From Brevibacterium luteolum (GTDB lineage Bacteria > Actinomycetota > Actinomycetes > Actinomycetales > Brevibacteriaceae), in contig NZ_JABEMC010000012.1 of the NCBI RefSeq assembly GCF_013004595.1, positions 1 through 53,687 of the forward strand: a stretch of 53,687 nucleotides of DNA. The letters are read 5' to 3'. The first letter of the stretch is position 1. Every line of letters starts with the position of its first letter. The position numbers were made by a program, and so were the translations under genes. The notes under the pieces are model-generated. The model ran no database searches. It was not told where the DNA came from and saw nothing but the letters and a program-made list of their open reading frames with translations. Below, in pieces: positions 8,442 through 17,514 of the stretch.

Positions 8442-9215
8442 TTAGTCGACGTGTGCGGGGCGGACGAGAGCGGCGCGCAGCTCGTCGACCGCCTCGGGGT
8501 TCATGCTGTGGGTGCACAGGTAGCCGGCCACTCCCCCGTATTCGTCATCGAGCCGATCGAGCACTGCGGTGATGAGGCCGGCCGGTGCCTGCGTGGCGGT
8601 GTTCGAGATGTCGGCGACGATGCCCGCCTGGGCGAACTTCGCGCCGAGTGCTGCGACGAACTCGGCACCGAGGTAGCGCTCGGTCATCGTGTAGTCGGTC
8701 ACGACGTGCTCGCGGTCGACGTCGAGCAGGCTGAGCACGAAGGCTGAGAGTACGCCGGTGCGGTCCTTGCCGGCTGAGCAGTGGATGAGCACCGGGGTGC
8801 GCACGCGCTCCGCGATCGTCTCGACACCGGCGGCCAGGCGGGGCCCGAATTCGTCGATCATCGTCTGGTAGATCGTCGGCAGGCTGTGATCGGGCAGTTC
8901 GACGCGCGCGGCGTTCGGGTCGAGCGGATAGTAGCGGTTGTCGAAGACCGGCAGTGAGATGTGCTCGACGTCGAGGCCGTCGAGGGCATCGGGTGCGCGA
9001 TGGGATTCGCGCTCTTCGCGCAGGTCGATGACGGTGGCAAGGTTCAGCTCACGCAGCGCTGCCCGGGATGCGTCGGTGAGGTTGTGCAGGCCGTCGGAGC
9101 GGTACAGCAGCCCGCGGGCGACCGTTCCGCTGCCGGTCGGCCAGCCTCCGATGTCGCGGAAGTTGAACGTGCCGGGGATCGGGATCCGCTCAGCGACGTG
9201 CATCTGCTGTGTCAT
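8442..9215 (-). CDS. Tyrosine/dual-specificity protein phosphatase
   Basis: A 257-residue protein with the P-loop HCSAGKDRTG (145-154; nucleophile Cys146, Arg152) and the N-terminal FNFRDIGGWP and YRSDGLHNL motifs of the PtpB-like family (DSP3/Y_phosphatase3). It probably removes phosphate from proteins or phosphoinositides; the mycobacterial homologue MptpB is secreted, but no signal peptide is seen here. ATG 9215 was chosen because AAGGTGGAG precedes it; it overlaps the 3' end of mazG by about 26 bases, so coupled translation is likely. Its physiological substrate cannot be read from the sequence. Confidence 0.85.
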   Translation of the reverse strand: MTQQMHVAERIPIPGTFNFRDIGGWPTGSGTVARGLLYRSDGLHNLTDASRAALRELNLATVIDLREERESHRAPDALDGLDVEHISLPVFDNRYYPLDPNAARVELPDHSLPTIYQTMIDEFGPRLAAGVETIAERVRTPVLIHCSAGKDRTGVLSAFVLSLLDVDREHVVTDYTMTERYLGAEFVAALGAKFAQAGIVADISNTATQAPAGLITAVLDRLDDEYGGVAGYLCTHSMNPEAVDELRAALVRPAHVD

Positions 9216-10137
9216 CTCCACCTTCCACGCCCTGCCTGCGGGCCTGCTCGACGGCTGCGTCCTCCACTTCGGAGGTTACCCGACGCAGCGCGGCCTCGGC
9301 GTCGAGGCCCTGCGCGTGGGCCCGGCTCACGAGCGCGAAGAGCGCCCGGCCGAGTTCGGCTTCCGCTCCCGAGGCGGCGAGCGCCTGGCCTGGGGTGGTG
9401 TCCAGGCCCGAGGTATCCGGGTCCGGGACGTCCGGGCCCGAGGTGTCCGGCTGGTCGAGTGCGAGGCGTTCGATCCGGCCGAGCACCGCCTGGGCGCGGG
9501 TGAGGGCGGGGACACTGGCGGGCAGCGAGTCGAACGATGCGCGGGCGGCGGCCGCGGCCTGCTGGCCGGTGGAGTCGAGGCTGGCAACCTGCTCTCCTGC
9601 GGCATCCGCGCCGGAAACGTGCTCCCCTGCGGCATCCGTACCGGGTGCCTGCTGCCGGGCGGCAGCGCGTTCGGCAGTCTTGATCGCCTCGTAGCGACGT
9701 TCGACTTCGTCGATGTCGACTGGCGCAGTCGAGTCGAAGACGTGCGGGTGGCGGCGGATGATCTTCTCAGCCAGTCGCGCATCGACGCGCCGGATCGCCG
9801 CTGGCGTCAGGGCCTCACCGGGCAGATCCTCGTGGTCGCGCATCGAAGCGAGTGCCTGCCCGCCGGCGGCCTTACGGTCGAGCAGGGCGGCGTGGAAGAG
9901 CACCTGGTAGAGCACATCGCCGAGCTCGACCTCCACCTCGGCGGCGGTGCGCTCATGCGGGTCAGCGGCGTAGTCGTCAAGGGCGCCGATGAGCTCGTGG
10001 GTCTCCTCGATGAGGTGCTTCTGCAGCCCGGTGTGGGTCTGGGCCGCAGCCCACGGGCAGCGCGCCAGCAGGTAGGCGACGGCCTCAGCCGCCGTCATGC
10101 CGGTGGTGTCCGGACGCTGCCAGCGCGGAGTGCTCAT
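9190..10137 (-). CDS. mazG: MazG-family nucleoside triphosphate pyrophosphohydrolase
   Basis: A house-cleaning enzyme that hydrolyses NTPs/dNTPs to monophosphate and PPi. The protein is 315 residues. The metal-binding helices carry EETHE (E44, E45, E48) and ELGD (E71, D74), the MazG signature. The remaining part is unusual: a low-complexity Ala/Gln/Asp/Gly linker (about 180-220) with imperfect repeats (DAAGEHV, DAAGEQV, DSTGQQA), then a segment rich in PDTSG-type repeats (about 245-268), then a helical region (GAEAELGRALFALVSRA) that looks like a second MazG-like half lacking full metal ligands. The ATG overlaps the mfd stop as ATGA, so it is coupled to mfd. Confidence 0.87.
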   Translation of the reverse strand: MSTPRWQRPDTTGMTAAEAVAYLLARCPWAAAQTHTGLQKHLIEETHELIGALDDYAADPHERTAAEVEVELGDVLYQVLFHAALLDRKAAGGQALASMRDHEDLPGEALTPAAIRRVDARLAEKIIRRHPHVFDSTAPVDIDEVERRYEAIKTAERAAARQQAPGTDAAGEHVSGADAAGEQVASLDSTGQQAAAAARASFDSLPASVPALTRAQAVLGRIERLALDQPDTSGPDVPDPDTSGLDTTPGQALAASGAEAELGRALFALVSRAHAQGLDAEAALRRVTSEVEDAAVEQARRQGVEGGDDTADARR

Positions 10138-13100
10138 GCGCTCGTCTCCACCTTCGCACCGTCCTTCTTCCCAGCACCGGCCTTCTCCCCTGACCCGGCC
10201 TTCTCTGCAGCGCCGGCCGTCTCTGCGGACCTCGACTCCGCCTCGGGGGCGGGCAGGATCGCATCGAGGAACTGGTGCACCCAGTCGATGAGCTCCCGGT
10301 CGACGAGGTCCTTCTTGTCGAACCCGACCCCGGACTGCGGCTTGGGCACCTGGATCGCCCGCAGCGCCGGCTTGATGAGCGACTTCGGGTACAGCCGCTT
10401 GAGTCGCACGATCTGCGAATCGGCAAGCTCCACCGGCGCGAAGCGGATCGTATTGCCCACCGACAGGATCTCCTGCACGCCGGAGGCACGGGCGCGGATG
10501 CGCAGGCGGGCGATCTCAGCAAGCACCTCGACCGCCTCGGGGTAGGGACCGTAGCGGTCGGTGAGCTCGGCGAGCACCTCGGCGATCTCGGCATCATCGG
10601 TGGCGGCGGCGAGCTTGCGATAGGCCTCCAGCCGCAGCCGCTCATGCTCGACGTAGTCGGTCGGCAGGTGCGCGTCGATCGGCAGCTCGATGCGCATCTC
10701 CGCGACCTCCTCCTCGCCTTCGCCGCGGAAGTTCGCCACCGCCTCGCCGACGAGGCGGACGTAGAGGTCGAAGCCGACGCCTTCGATGTGGCCGGACTGC
10801 TGGCCGCCGAGCAGATTGCCGGCCCCGCGGATCTCCAGGTCCTTCATCGCCACCTGCATGCCCGCGCCGAGCTCGGTGTGGGCGGCGACGGTCTGCAGCC
10901 GGTCGTGGGCGGTCTCGGTCAGCGTCATATCGGCCGGATAGAGGAAGTAGGCGTAGGCGCGCTCACGCGAGCGGCCGACGCGGCCGCGCAGCTGATGCAG
11001 CTGGGACAGGCCCATCCGGTCAGCACGGTCGACGATGAGGGTGTTGGCGTTCGAGATGTCGATGCCGGTCTCGACGATCGTCGTGCACACGAGCACGTCA
11101 TAGCGCTTCTCCCAGAAGTCGACGATGACCTGCTCCAGGCGCTGCTCGCTCATCTTGCCGTGGGCGACGGCGATGCGCGCCTCCGGGACGAGTTCGGCTA
11201 AGTGGGCGGCGGTCTTCTCGATGTCCTGGGTGCGGTTGTGGATGAAGAAGACCTGGCCTTCGCGCAGCAGCTCGCGCCGGATCGCAGCGGTGACCTGCTT
11301 GTCCTCGTATTTGCCGACGTAGGTCAGCACCGGGTGGCGGTCCTCCGGCGGGGTCGCCAGAGTCGACATCTCCCGGATCCCGGTCACCGCCATCTCCAGG
11401 GTGCGCGGAATCGGGGTCGCCGACATGGCGAGCACGTCGACATTGGTCCGCAGCGCCTTGAGTGTTTCCTTGTGCTCAACGCCGAAGCGCTGCTCCTCGT
11501 CGATGATGACGAGCCCGAGGTTCTTGAACTGCACCTCACCGGAAAGCAGCCGGTGGGTGCCGATGACGAGGTCGAGGCTGCCGTCTTTGAGGTCGTTCTT
11601 CGTCTTCTCCGAATCGGCCGGGGACTGGAAGCGGGAGAGCTTGCCGACGGTGACGGGGAAGCCGGAGTAGCGTTCGGAGAAGGTGTCGAAGTGCTGCTGG
11701 ACGAGCAGGGTCGTCGGCACGAGCACGGCGACCTGCTTGCCGTCCTGGATCGCCTTGAACGCTGCACGTACCGCCACCTCAGTCTTGCCGTAGCCCACAT
11801 CGCCGCAGATGAGTCGGTCCATGGGGATCGGCTTCTCCATATCGGCTTTGACTTCGTCGATGGTGGTGAGCTGGTCGGGGGTCTCCATGTAGTGGAAGGC
11901 GTCCTCGAGCTCACGCTGCCACGGGGTGTCCGGGCCGAAGGCGTGCCCGGAGGAGGCGCGGCGGGCCGAGTACAGGTGGATGAGCTCGCGGGCGATCTCT
12001 TTGACCGCTTTGCGGGCTTTCGACTTCGTCTTCGCCCAGTCCGAGCCGCCCATCTTGTTCACCGACGGTGATTCCCCGCCGACGTACCGGGTGACCTGGT
12101 CGAGGGAGTCAGAGGGCACGTAAAGGCGGTCGCCGGGTTGGCCGCGCTTGCTCGGCGCGTATTCGATGACGAGGTATTCGCGGGTGTGGGCCTGCGGCCC
12201 GCGGCCCGTTGTGCGGGCGACCATCTCGACGAACCGGCCCACCCCGTGCTGTTCGTGGACGACGTAGTCGCCGGGTTTGAGGTCGAGCGGGTCGACCTGG
12301 TGGCGCCGGCGGCGGGCCGGCAGGCGGCGCATGTCCCGGGTCGAGGTGGCTGCGGCGCGGCCGAGCACATCGGCCTCGGTGAGGACGGCGAGCTTCATCG
12401 TGTCGATGACGAATCCGCCGAAGTCCGCGGCCGTCGTCACGGTCACCGCGCCCGAGGTGGTGGGCTCGGTGAGGTCGTCTACGAACCGGGCCGGCACATC
12501 GGCTTCGGAGAACACCTCGACCATCCGCTCACCAGGACCGCGGCCCTCCGTGAGGACTACGACGTCCCAGCTGTCGTGGACGAGAGCGCGCACATCAGTG
12601 AGGATCGCCTCGACGTCGCCGGCGTAGCCGCGGGGCTGCCGGCCGGGCACCTCGAGTACGGTCTCACCGGTGGACTCGGCCAGTTCGGCATCGCGGGCGA
12701 AGCCGCCGATCTCCCACCACGGCAGACTGCGCGCAGCGGCGGCCTCGCGGGTCTCCTCCAGGGTGCGGAAGCTGGCCGGCGACAGATCGATCGGCACCTT
12801 CCCGCCTGCAGCGGCAGACGTCCATGCGGCGGCGAGGAACTCCTCGGTCGTGGCGACGAGGTCCTCGGCCCGGGCCGCGACCTTCTCCGGGGCGGTCACG
12901 AGGATCCGGGTGCCAGCCGGCAGGGTGTTAACGAAGGACTCCATCTTTCCGGCGAGCACCGGGGCGAGGGACTCCATGCCTTCGACAGCGACGCCGTCGG
13001 CGATCTTCTCGAGCATCTCAGTAGCCTGCGGCAGCTCTGGGATGAGGTCGCGGGCGCGTTCGCGGACTTCGGCGGTCAGCAGCACTTCGCGGCACGGCGG

Positions 13101-13787
13101 GGCCCATAGGGTGTAGACGGCGTCGTCGACGGTGGGCAGGGAGCGCTGGTCGGCGACGGAGAACGGGCGGATCTCATCGACCTCGTCGCCGAAGAACTCG
13201 ATGCGCAGCGCCTGGTCATCCGTCGGCGGGAAGATGTCGAGGATGCCGCCGCGCACCGCGTACTCACCGCGCCGGGATACCATGTCGACGCGCGAATAGG
13301 CGAGGTCGGAGAGCTGCTCGGCCAGGTCGGCGAGTTCGACCTCGTCGCCGACTTTCAACTGGACGGGGGTGAGTTCGCCGAGACCGGTGACGATCGGCTG
13401 CAGCAGAGCCCGGATCGGGGCGATGACGACATTCAGTGGTTCATCGCCGGGGTGGCTGAGGCGGCGCAGCACGGACAGGCGGCGGCCGACGGTGTCTGAG
13501 CGCGGGGAGAGCTTCTCATGTGGGAGGGTCTCCCAGCTGGGGAAGACCGCGACGGAGCTGGCTGGCAGGTAGTCGGCCAGTGCCCGTTCGAGGTGATCGG
13601 CCTCCCGGCCGGTGGCGGTGACCGCGAGGATCGGCCCGGACTGGGCGGCATCGGCCATGACGGAGGGCCATAGTCCGGTGATCGCGCTGATCGACCCGCC
13701 TGCCGTCGAGCTGTCGGCGAGCGCTGCCAGGGCAGCACTGTAGGCGGAGTTGGTTTGCAGCAGGCGGGAGATTCCGGTCACAGACAC
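10134..13787 (-). CDS. mfd: Transcription-repair coupling factor Mfd
   Basis: An SF2 translocase that removes RNA polymerase stalled at DNA damage and recruits UvrA. The protein is 1217 residues, full length. Order of parts: a UvrB-like region with SFPSWETLPHEKLSPRS-type and GGILDIFPP motifs (to about 350), an RNA-polymerase-interacting domain with DYVVHEQHGVGRF (about 490-560), helicase domains with Walker A GDVGYGKTE (near 660) and DEEQRFG (near 758), QLRGRVGRS (motif VI), and the C-terminal D7 domain. A Lys/Gly/Ala-rich tail (EKAGSGEKAGAGKK) ends the protein. The start is GTG, with TAGACT seven bases upstream and no ribosome-binding site, so a leaderless transcript is likely. It heads the mfd-mazG-phosphatase operon. 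Confidence 0.95.
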   Translation of the reverse strand: MSVTGISRLLQTNSAYSAALAALADSSTAGGSISAITGLWPSVMADAAQSGPILAVTATGREADHLERALADYLPASSVAVFPSWETLPHEKLSPRSDTVGRRLSVLRRLSHPGDEPLNVVIAPIRALLQPIVTGLGELTPVQLKVGDEVELADLAEQLSDLAYSRVDMVSRRGEYAVRGGILDIFPPTDDQALRIEFFGDEVDEIRPFSVADQRSLPTVDDAVYTLWAPPCREVLLTAEVRERARDLIPELPQATEMLEKIADGVAVEGMESLAPVLAGKMESFVNTLPAGTRILVTAPEKVAARAEDLVATTEEFLAAAWTSAAAGGKVPIDLSPASFRTLEETREAAAARSLPWWEIGGFARDAELAESTGETVLEVPGRQPRGYAGDVEAILTDVRALVHDSWDVVVLTEGRGPGERMVEVFSEADVPARFVDDLTEPTTSGAVTVTTAADFGGFVIDTMKLAVLTEADVLGRAAATSTRDMRRLPARRRRHQVDPLDLKPGDYVVHEQHGVGRFVEMVARTTGRGPQAHTREYLVIEYAPSKRGQPGDRLYVPSDSLDQVTRYVGGESPSVNKMGGSDWAKTKSKARKAVKEIARELIHLYSARRASSGHAFGPDTPWQRELEDAFHYMETPDQLTTIDEVKADMEKPIPMDRLICGDVGYGKTEVAVRAAFKAIQDGKQVAVLVPTTLLVQQHFDTFSERYSGFPVTVGKLSRFQSPADSEKTKNDLKDGSLDLVIGTHRLLSGEVQFKNLGLVIIDEEQRFGVEHKETLKALRTNVDVLAMSATPIPRTLEMAVTGIREMSTLATPPEDRHPVLTYVGKYEDKQVTAAIRRELLREGQVFFIHNRTQDIEKTAAHLAELVPEARIAVAHGKMSEQRLEQVIVDFWEKRYDVLVCTTIVETGIDISNANTLIVDRADRMGLSQLHQLRGRVGRSRERAYAYFLYPADMTLTETAHDRLQTVAAHTELGAGMQVAMKDLEIRGAGNLLGGQQSGHIEGVGFDLYVRLVGEAVANFRGEGEEEVAEMRIELPIDAHLPTDYVEHERLRLEAYRKLAAATDDAEIAEVLAELTDRYGPYPEAVEVLAEIARLRIRARASGVQEILSVGNTIRFAPVELADSQIVRLKRLYPKSLIKPALRAIQVPKPQSGVGFDKKDLVDRELIDWVHQFLDAILPAPEAESRSAETAGAAEKAGSGEKAGAGKKDGAKVETSA

Positions 13788-13794
13788 GCCGTAA

Positions 13795-13800
13795 AGTCTA
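13795..13800 (-). promoter_or_regulatory. -10 element for leaderless mfd transcript
   Basis: TAGACT on the minus strand ends seven bases before the GTG start of mfd, and no purine-rich Shine-Dalgarno stretch lies between. Confidence 0.5.
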
Positions 13801-13927
13801 CTCGGCTTCCGCGTCCGGCGGGCCCGCTCTGGCGGTGAGGCTCATGACACCGGCACGGAACCTGCGGCCTGCGCCGCACGGCTCCGCTGTGGAGGGCCCT
13901 GTCAGTTTCGTTTGCGAGAATGAGCCC

Positions 13928-14626
13928 ATGAGCTTCGAGCCCTCTGACCTCAGCCGCACGCCTGCCCGGCAGACCGGATCGAGAACCCGGTCCGATCTCG
14001 ACCTGCCCGGTGCGAATGTCGGGGCCCGGCTGCTGCAGCCGATCGTGCTGCTCGGGCTCATGTGGGTCATCGCTGCCGCCGATTTCGTGCTGCCGGGCTC
14101 ATTCAACGGTTTCGGAGTCCGCTCATGGAATCCGACCGGTCTCATCGGCATCGTCTTCTCTCCGCTGCTGCATTCGGGCTGGCCGCATCTGATCGCCAAC
14201 ACGATCCCGTTCCTCGTCCTCGGATTGCTCGTCGCCGCCGAGGGCATCCGCCGCTTCTGGTTCGTCACCTCCGTCATCGCCGTTGTCAGCGGGCTTGGCG
14301 CCTGGGCGGTGAACCTGCCCGGCACGCTGACCGTCGGCGCCTCGGGTCTGGTGTTCGGCTACTTCGGCTATCTCATCATGCGCGCGGTCTTCACCGATTC
14401 GATCCTGCGCCGGCTGATGTTCGGCGTCATCGGCCTGCTCGTCATCATCCTCTACGGCGGCTCGATGCTCACCGGTGTGCTGCCGCTGTTCCCCGGCATC
14501 TCCTGGCAGGGCCACCTCTTCGGGGCGATCGGCGGCGGGCTGGCGGCCTGGATGGCCGGGCAGCCGCGCTGGCACTCCCTCAGCGGTGAGACCACCGCCC
14601 CGCGCCGCACCGGCGGACTGTACTGA
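13928..14626 (+). CDS. Rhomboid-family intramembrane serine protease
   Basis: A 232-residue polytopic membrane protein with six hydrophobic segments after a charged 30-residue N-terminus. The catalytic Ser149 lies in GASGLVFGYFGYL, and the His partner is His196 in WQGHLFGAIGGG; HLIANT (97-102) supplies the oxyanion His/Asn seen in rhomboids. It cleaves membrane proteins within or near their helices; the substrate is unknown. ATG 13928 is used because upstream in-frame codons run into the mfd promoter region and lack hydrophobic or conserved sequence; GAGAATGAG just upstream may act as ribosome-binding site. It is transcribed away from mfd, and the lower-GC cassette begins right after it. Confidence 0.87.
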   Translation: MSFEPSDLSRTPARQTGSRTRSDLDLPGANVGARLLQPIVLLGLMWVIAAADFVLPGSFNGFGVRSWNPTGLIGIVFSPLLHSGWPHLIANTIPFLVLGLLVAAEGIRRFWFVTSVIAVVSGLGAWAVNLPGTLTVGASGLVFGYFGYLIMRAVFTDSILRRLMFGVIGLLVIILYGGSMLTGVLPLFPGISWQGHLFGAIGGGLAAWMAGQPRWHSLSGETTAPRRTGGLY

Positions 14627-14649
14627 GGGCCAGCACCGTCTCGCTTATC

Positions 14650-16137
14650 TCAGTACCCGCCGATCGGGTTCGGATGTTCTGACGTTTCGACCCAGATAGA
14701 ACGCGGCTGGCTGTACTCATAGAGCCCCTCTTGTCCGCTGGAGCGCCCGTATCCCGAGTCTTTGAATCCGCCGAAGGGCGACATGACGTGAATTGTCTTA
14801 TAGCTGTTGACCCATACGGTCCCGGCGGTCAGTTTTCCTGCTACTCGGTGCGCACGTGCAACATCGGAGGTCCACACAGCGCCAGCAAGCCCAAATCTGC
14901 TGTCGTTTGCGAGGTTGACCGCTTCCGTCTCGTCCGAGAACGGTAACGCCGCGACGACCGGGCCGAAAATCTCGGTTCTGGCTAGTTCAGCATCGTTGGA
15001 CGATGGTTCCAGGATTGTCGGTCGGATATAGAATCCTGCTTCATCCGCCCCAGTGGTCGTCGGGCCGTAACCGCCGAACGCGGTCTTGCCGTCGTACGAA
15101 TCAAGGAGGCTTTTCACCCGCTCGAACTGAGCCCTGTTCTGAAGTGGGCCCATCTGGACATCGGGGTCCTCAGGGTTGCCGACCCGAACCTGTGCAGCGA
15201 TGTCACGCAGTTTGCAAATCACCTCATCGTAAACAGCGTCATGGATGAGCAGTCGGGAACCCGCCACGCAGCTCTGTCCTGCCCCAGAGAAGATTGCTCC
15301 TGCTGCCCCACGCGCTGCACGCTCGAGATCCGCGTCGGCAAAGATGATGTTCGCAGACTTCCCACCGAGTTCAAGAACGCAAGGCTTCAGGTGCGATGCG
15401 GCCTTCGCGGCGATGATGGCGCCCGTGTGTGGCGAGCCGATGAAGATCACTTTGCGGATTTCGGGATGTTCGACGAGCGGCTCGCCCGAGGTCAGCCCAG
15501 TGCCGGAAACAACGCTGAAGAGGCCTGCCGGCAGGCCTGCTGCGTGAGCCAGCCCGGCAAGAGCGGTTGAGGTCACCGGCGTGTGTTCGGATGGTTTGAC
15601 CACGATTGCGTTCCCAGCAGCTAAAGCTGGGGCCACCTGCCACCCGCACGTGAAGATCGGAGCATTCCACGGTGTGATCGCAGCGACCACTCCATAGGGC
15701 ACTCGTTGGGTGTAATTGAGATGCGTCGTCGGTACCGCGAGCACGTCACCGGTCTGTTTGTCACACCAGCCGGCGTAGTATTCAAACATCTCTGCGACAG
15801 CTTGCACCTCAGCCCGCGCATCGTGGATCGGCTTCCCGGTGTTCTGTGCTTCCAACCGCGCTAGTTCGGGGAGGGCATCGCGCACTGCACGACCGACTGC
15901 GTGCAGACGTCGGCCCCGCTCTGCGGCCGTTAGCCCGATCCATTCTCGCTGTGATTCGACTGCACGGGCGACACACGCGTCGACCTGAGCTCGCAGAGGC
16001 TCTCGATAGCGAAGGAGGCCCTGCCCCGTGGCCGGATCGTCGATGCTGATCTCTCGGCCTTCACCGAGTACCACCTCGTCCCCGGTGGAGATGCCGATTG
16101 CGGGGGAACCTGGCATATCAGGACGATTGTCAGTCAT
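14650..16137 (-). CDS. NAD(P)-dependent aldehyde dehydrogenase
   Basis: Oxidises an aldehyde to its acid. A 495-residue ALDH-superfamily enzyme. Catalytic residues are all visible: Asn158 (TPWNAP), Lys181 of the cofactor site (KPSEHTP), Glu256 (LELGGKS) and Cys290 (GAGQSCVAG). The overall pattern is betaine-/aminoaldehyde- or vanillin-type ALDH rather than CoA-acylating. ATG 16137 has AGGAGG nine bases upstream; in-frame codons further upstream lie inside the preceding gene and were rejected. It overlaps the stop of the dehydrogenase gene by 8 bases and is the last gene of the four-gene operon. Base composition is poorer in GC than in the flanking housekeeping genes. Substrate unknown. Confidence 0.9.
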   Translation of the reverse strand: MTDNRPDMPGSPAIGISTGDEVVLGEGREISIDDPATGQGLLRYREPLRAQVDACVARAVESQREWIGLTAAERGRRLHAVGRAVRDALPELARLEAQNTGKPIHDARAEVQAVAEMFEYYAGWCDKQTGDVLAVPTTHLNYTQRVPYGVVAAITPWNAPIFTCGWQVAPALAAGNAIVVKPSEHTPVTSTALAGLAHAAGLPAGLFSVVSGTGLTSGEPLVEHPEIRKVIFIGSPHTGAIIAAKAASHLKPCVLELGGKSANIIFADADLERAARGAAGAIFSGAGQSCVAGSRLLIHDAVYDEVICKLRDIAAQVRVGNPEDPDVQMGPLQNRAQFERVKSLLDSYDGKTAFGGYGPTTTGADEAGFYIRPTILEPSSNDAELARTEIFGPVVAALPFSDETEAVNLANDSRFGLAGAVWTSDVARAHRVAGKLTAGTVWVNSYKTIHVMSPFGGFKDSGYGRSSGQEGLYEYSQPRSIWVETSEHPNPIGGY

Positions 16138-17035
16138 TCGGGGTTTCCTCCTGGACAGCTCTGTTTGATGTGACGATGCGATTGAAGTCTGCGTCGGCGC
16201 CGAATGATTCCCGCGCTCTCTGCCATTGCAGCAGCGCGGCATTGAGAAGAGGAGCATCTATGCCCAGCGCCCCCGCAGTCCCTGTTGCGAGCCCGACGTC
16301 CCGGGCCATCAAACCGGTGGAAAACCCGCTGTCGAAGGTGCCAGAGAGCACCCACTCGGGCACATTGAGCTCTGTAACGGCGCTGCGACCGGAAGCAGCA
16401 TTCACTGCTTCGAAGATCTTCGCAGGAGGTGCGCCCCAGGCTTCAGCCAGAGCCAAGGCTTCACCGGCCGCAGCCAGATGGACGGCGCACAGCCCGTTGT
16501 TGATGAGCTTGGCGAGCTGACCATTGCCGGGGCCTCCCACCTCGGTGCAGCGACTGGTGAGCGCAGTGAGAACCGGAGTGGCACGAGCGACAGATTCCGC
16601 GCTGCCGCCGACGAATGCCGTCATCGTTCCACCGCGTGCGCCTTTCGGACCTCCACTGACTGGTGCATCGACGAACCCGACCCCTAGGTCGTCGAGCCGG
16701 CGCGCAAGCTCCTGCGCAACTCGCGGATCCCCTGTCGACATGTCGATGACAACGCTGTTCGGCCCGTTTCGTGCAGCCAGATCTTCGGCGATGCCGTTGG
16801 CTCCGATCAGCACTTCACGGGAGATGTCGCTTGACGGCAGTGAGAGAACCACCGTTGAGGCCCGCTGCGCGACATCCTCGAGTTCACTGGCGATGAGCCC
16901 ACCAGCCTGGAGATCTTCACTCACTCCGACGGGATCGACACCGTAGACGTGATAGCCATGGCGAAGGAGCGTTGCAGCCATTCCGGCGCCCATCCGACCA
17001 AGACCGATGACGGCAACTGCTGGGGACTGGTTCAT
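16130..17035 (-). CDS. NAD(P)-dependent 3-hydroxyisobutyrate dehydrogenase-family oxidoreductase
   Basis: A 301-residue beta-hydroxyacid dehydrogenase. The Rossmann motif GLGRMGAGMA is at 11-20, the substrate-binding signature DAPVSGGPKGARGGTMT at 123-139, and the catalytic Lys176 in NGQLAKLINN. Family members oxidise 3-hydroxyisobutyrate, tartronate semialdehyde (in reverse), L-threonate or similar beta-hydroxyacids. The product of such a reaction is often a semialdehyde, which the downstream aldehyde dehydrogenase could use; this two-step idea is inference from context. Start and upstream stop overlap as ATGA, so translation is coupled to the small membrane protein gene. Confidence 0.88.
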   Translation of the reverse strand: MNQSPAVAVIGLGRMGAGMAATLLRHGYHVYGVDPVGVSEDLQAGGLIASELEDVAQRASTVVLSLPSSDISREVLIGANGIAEDLAARNGPNSVVIDMSTGDPRVAQELARRLDDLGVGFVDAPVSGGPKGARGGTMTAFVGGSAESVARATPVLTALTSRCTEVGGPGNGQLAKLINNGLCAVHLAAAGEALALAEAWGAPPAKIFEAVNAASGRSAVTELNVPEWVLSGTFDSGFSTGLMARDVGLATGTAGALGIDAPLLNAALLQWQRARESFGADADFNRIVTSNRAVQEETPND

Positions 17036-17514
17036 GAAACTCCTAGCATGAGTTCGGCGATGAGGACGGATCCAATGTAGGTACCGAGCAGGACGAGGAC
17101 ACCGACAATGAGGATCTTCCAGCCAGACGTACGAGCAATGGAGATCTCACGAGCGGTTATCGCCATCGCTGCATACGCCAGGCACGGGGGAGTCAGCGCA
17201 AGGAAATCGATGCTCTCAACCCAATGGAGGACCGCTCCTGCCCAGGGTGTCCCGGGAATGGTCGTGGCAATTCCGACGATTGATACCCAGGCTACAGAAG
17301 GTAGTTTGAGCATCGGCAGCAGACGGGCAAGTACGACTCCGGCGACGCCAATGCCCCCGAGCACGGTGAGACCGCCGATGATCCGTCCGACTCCAAGATC
17401 AGTCGCCATCATCTGCAGCGGAATGCAAATAATGGTGACCAGGGCGAGCAGTGTGACTTCGTGGCCCAACTTAAGCGCTTCGGTTGGTTCCGCGACGGGG
17501 ACTTGCTGGCTCAT
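17032..17514 (-). CDS. Small membrane protein, partner of DUF3100 protein
   Basis: 160 residues with about five hydrophobic segments (roughly 20-37, 43-65, 70-90, 105-122, 133-155). It is tied by ATGA overlaps to the DUF3100 gene upstream and the dehydrogenase downstream. I do not recognise a named domain. The fixed pairing with a larger membrane protein, equal membrane topology and the catabolic neighbours suggest the second subunit of a transporter. No signal peptide or catalytic motif is seen. Confidence 0.75.
   Translation of the reverse strand: MSQQVPVAEPTEALKLGHEVTLLALVTIICIPLQMMATDLGVGRIIGGLTVLGGIGVAGVVLARLLPMLKLPSVAWVSIVGIATTIPGTPWAGAVLHWVESIDFLALTPPCLAYAAMAITAREISIARTSGWKILIVGVLVLLGTYIGSVLIAELMLGVS

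Noticed and set aside
8938..10545. 535-codon frame opposite the phosphatase, mazG and mfd
   Set aside because: Spans three conserved genes on the other strand; Arg/Ser-rich translation without motifs.
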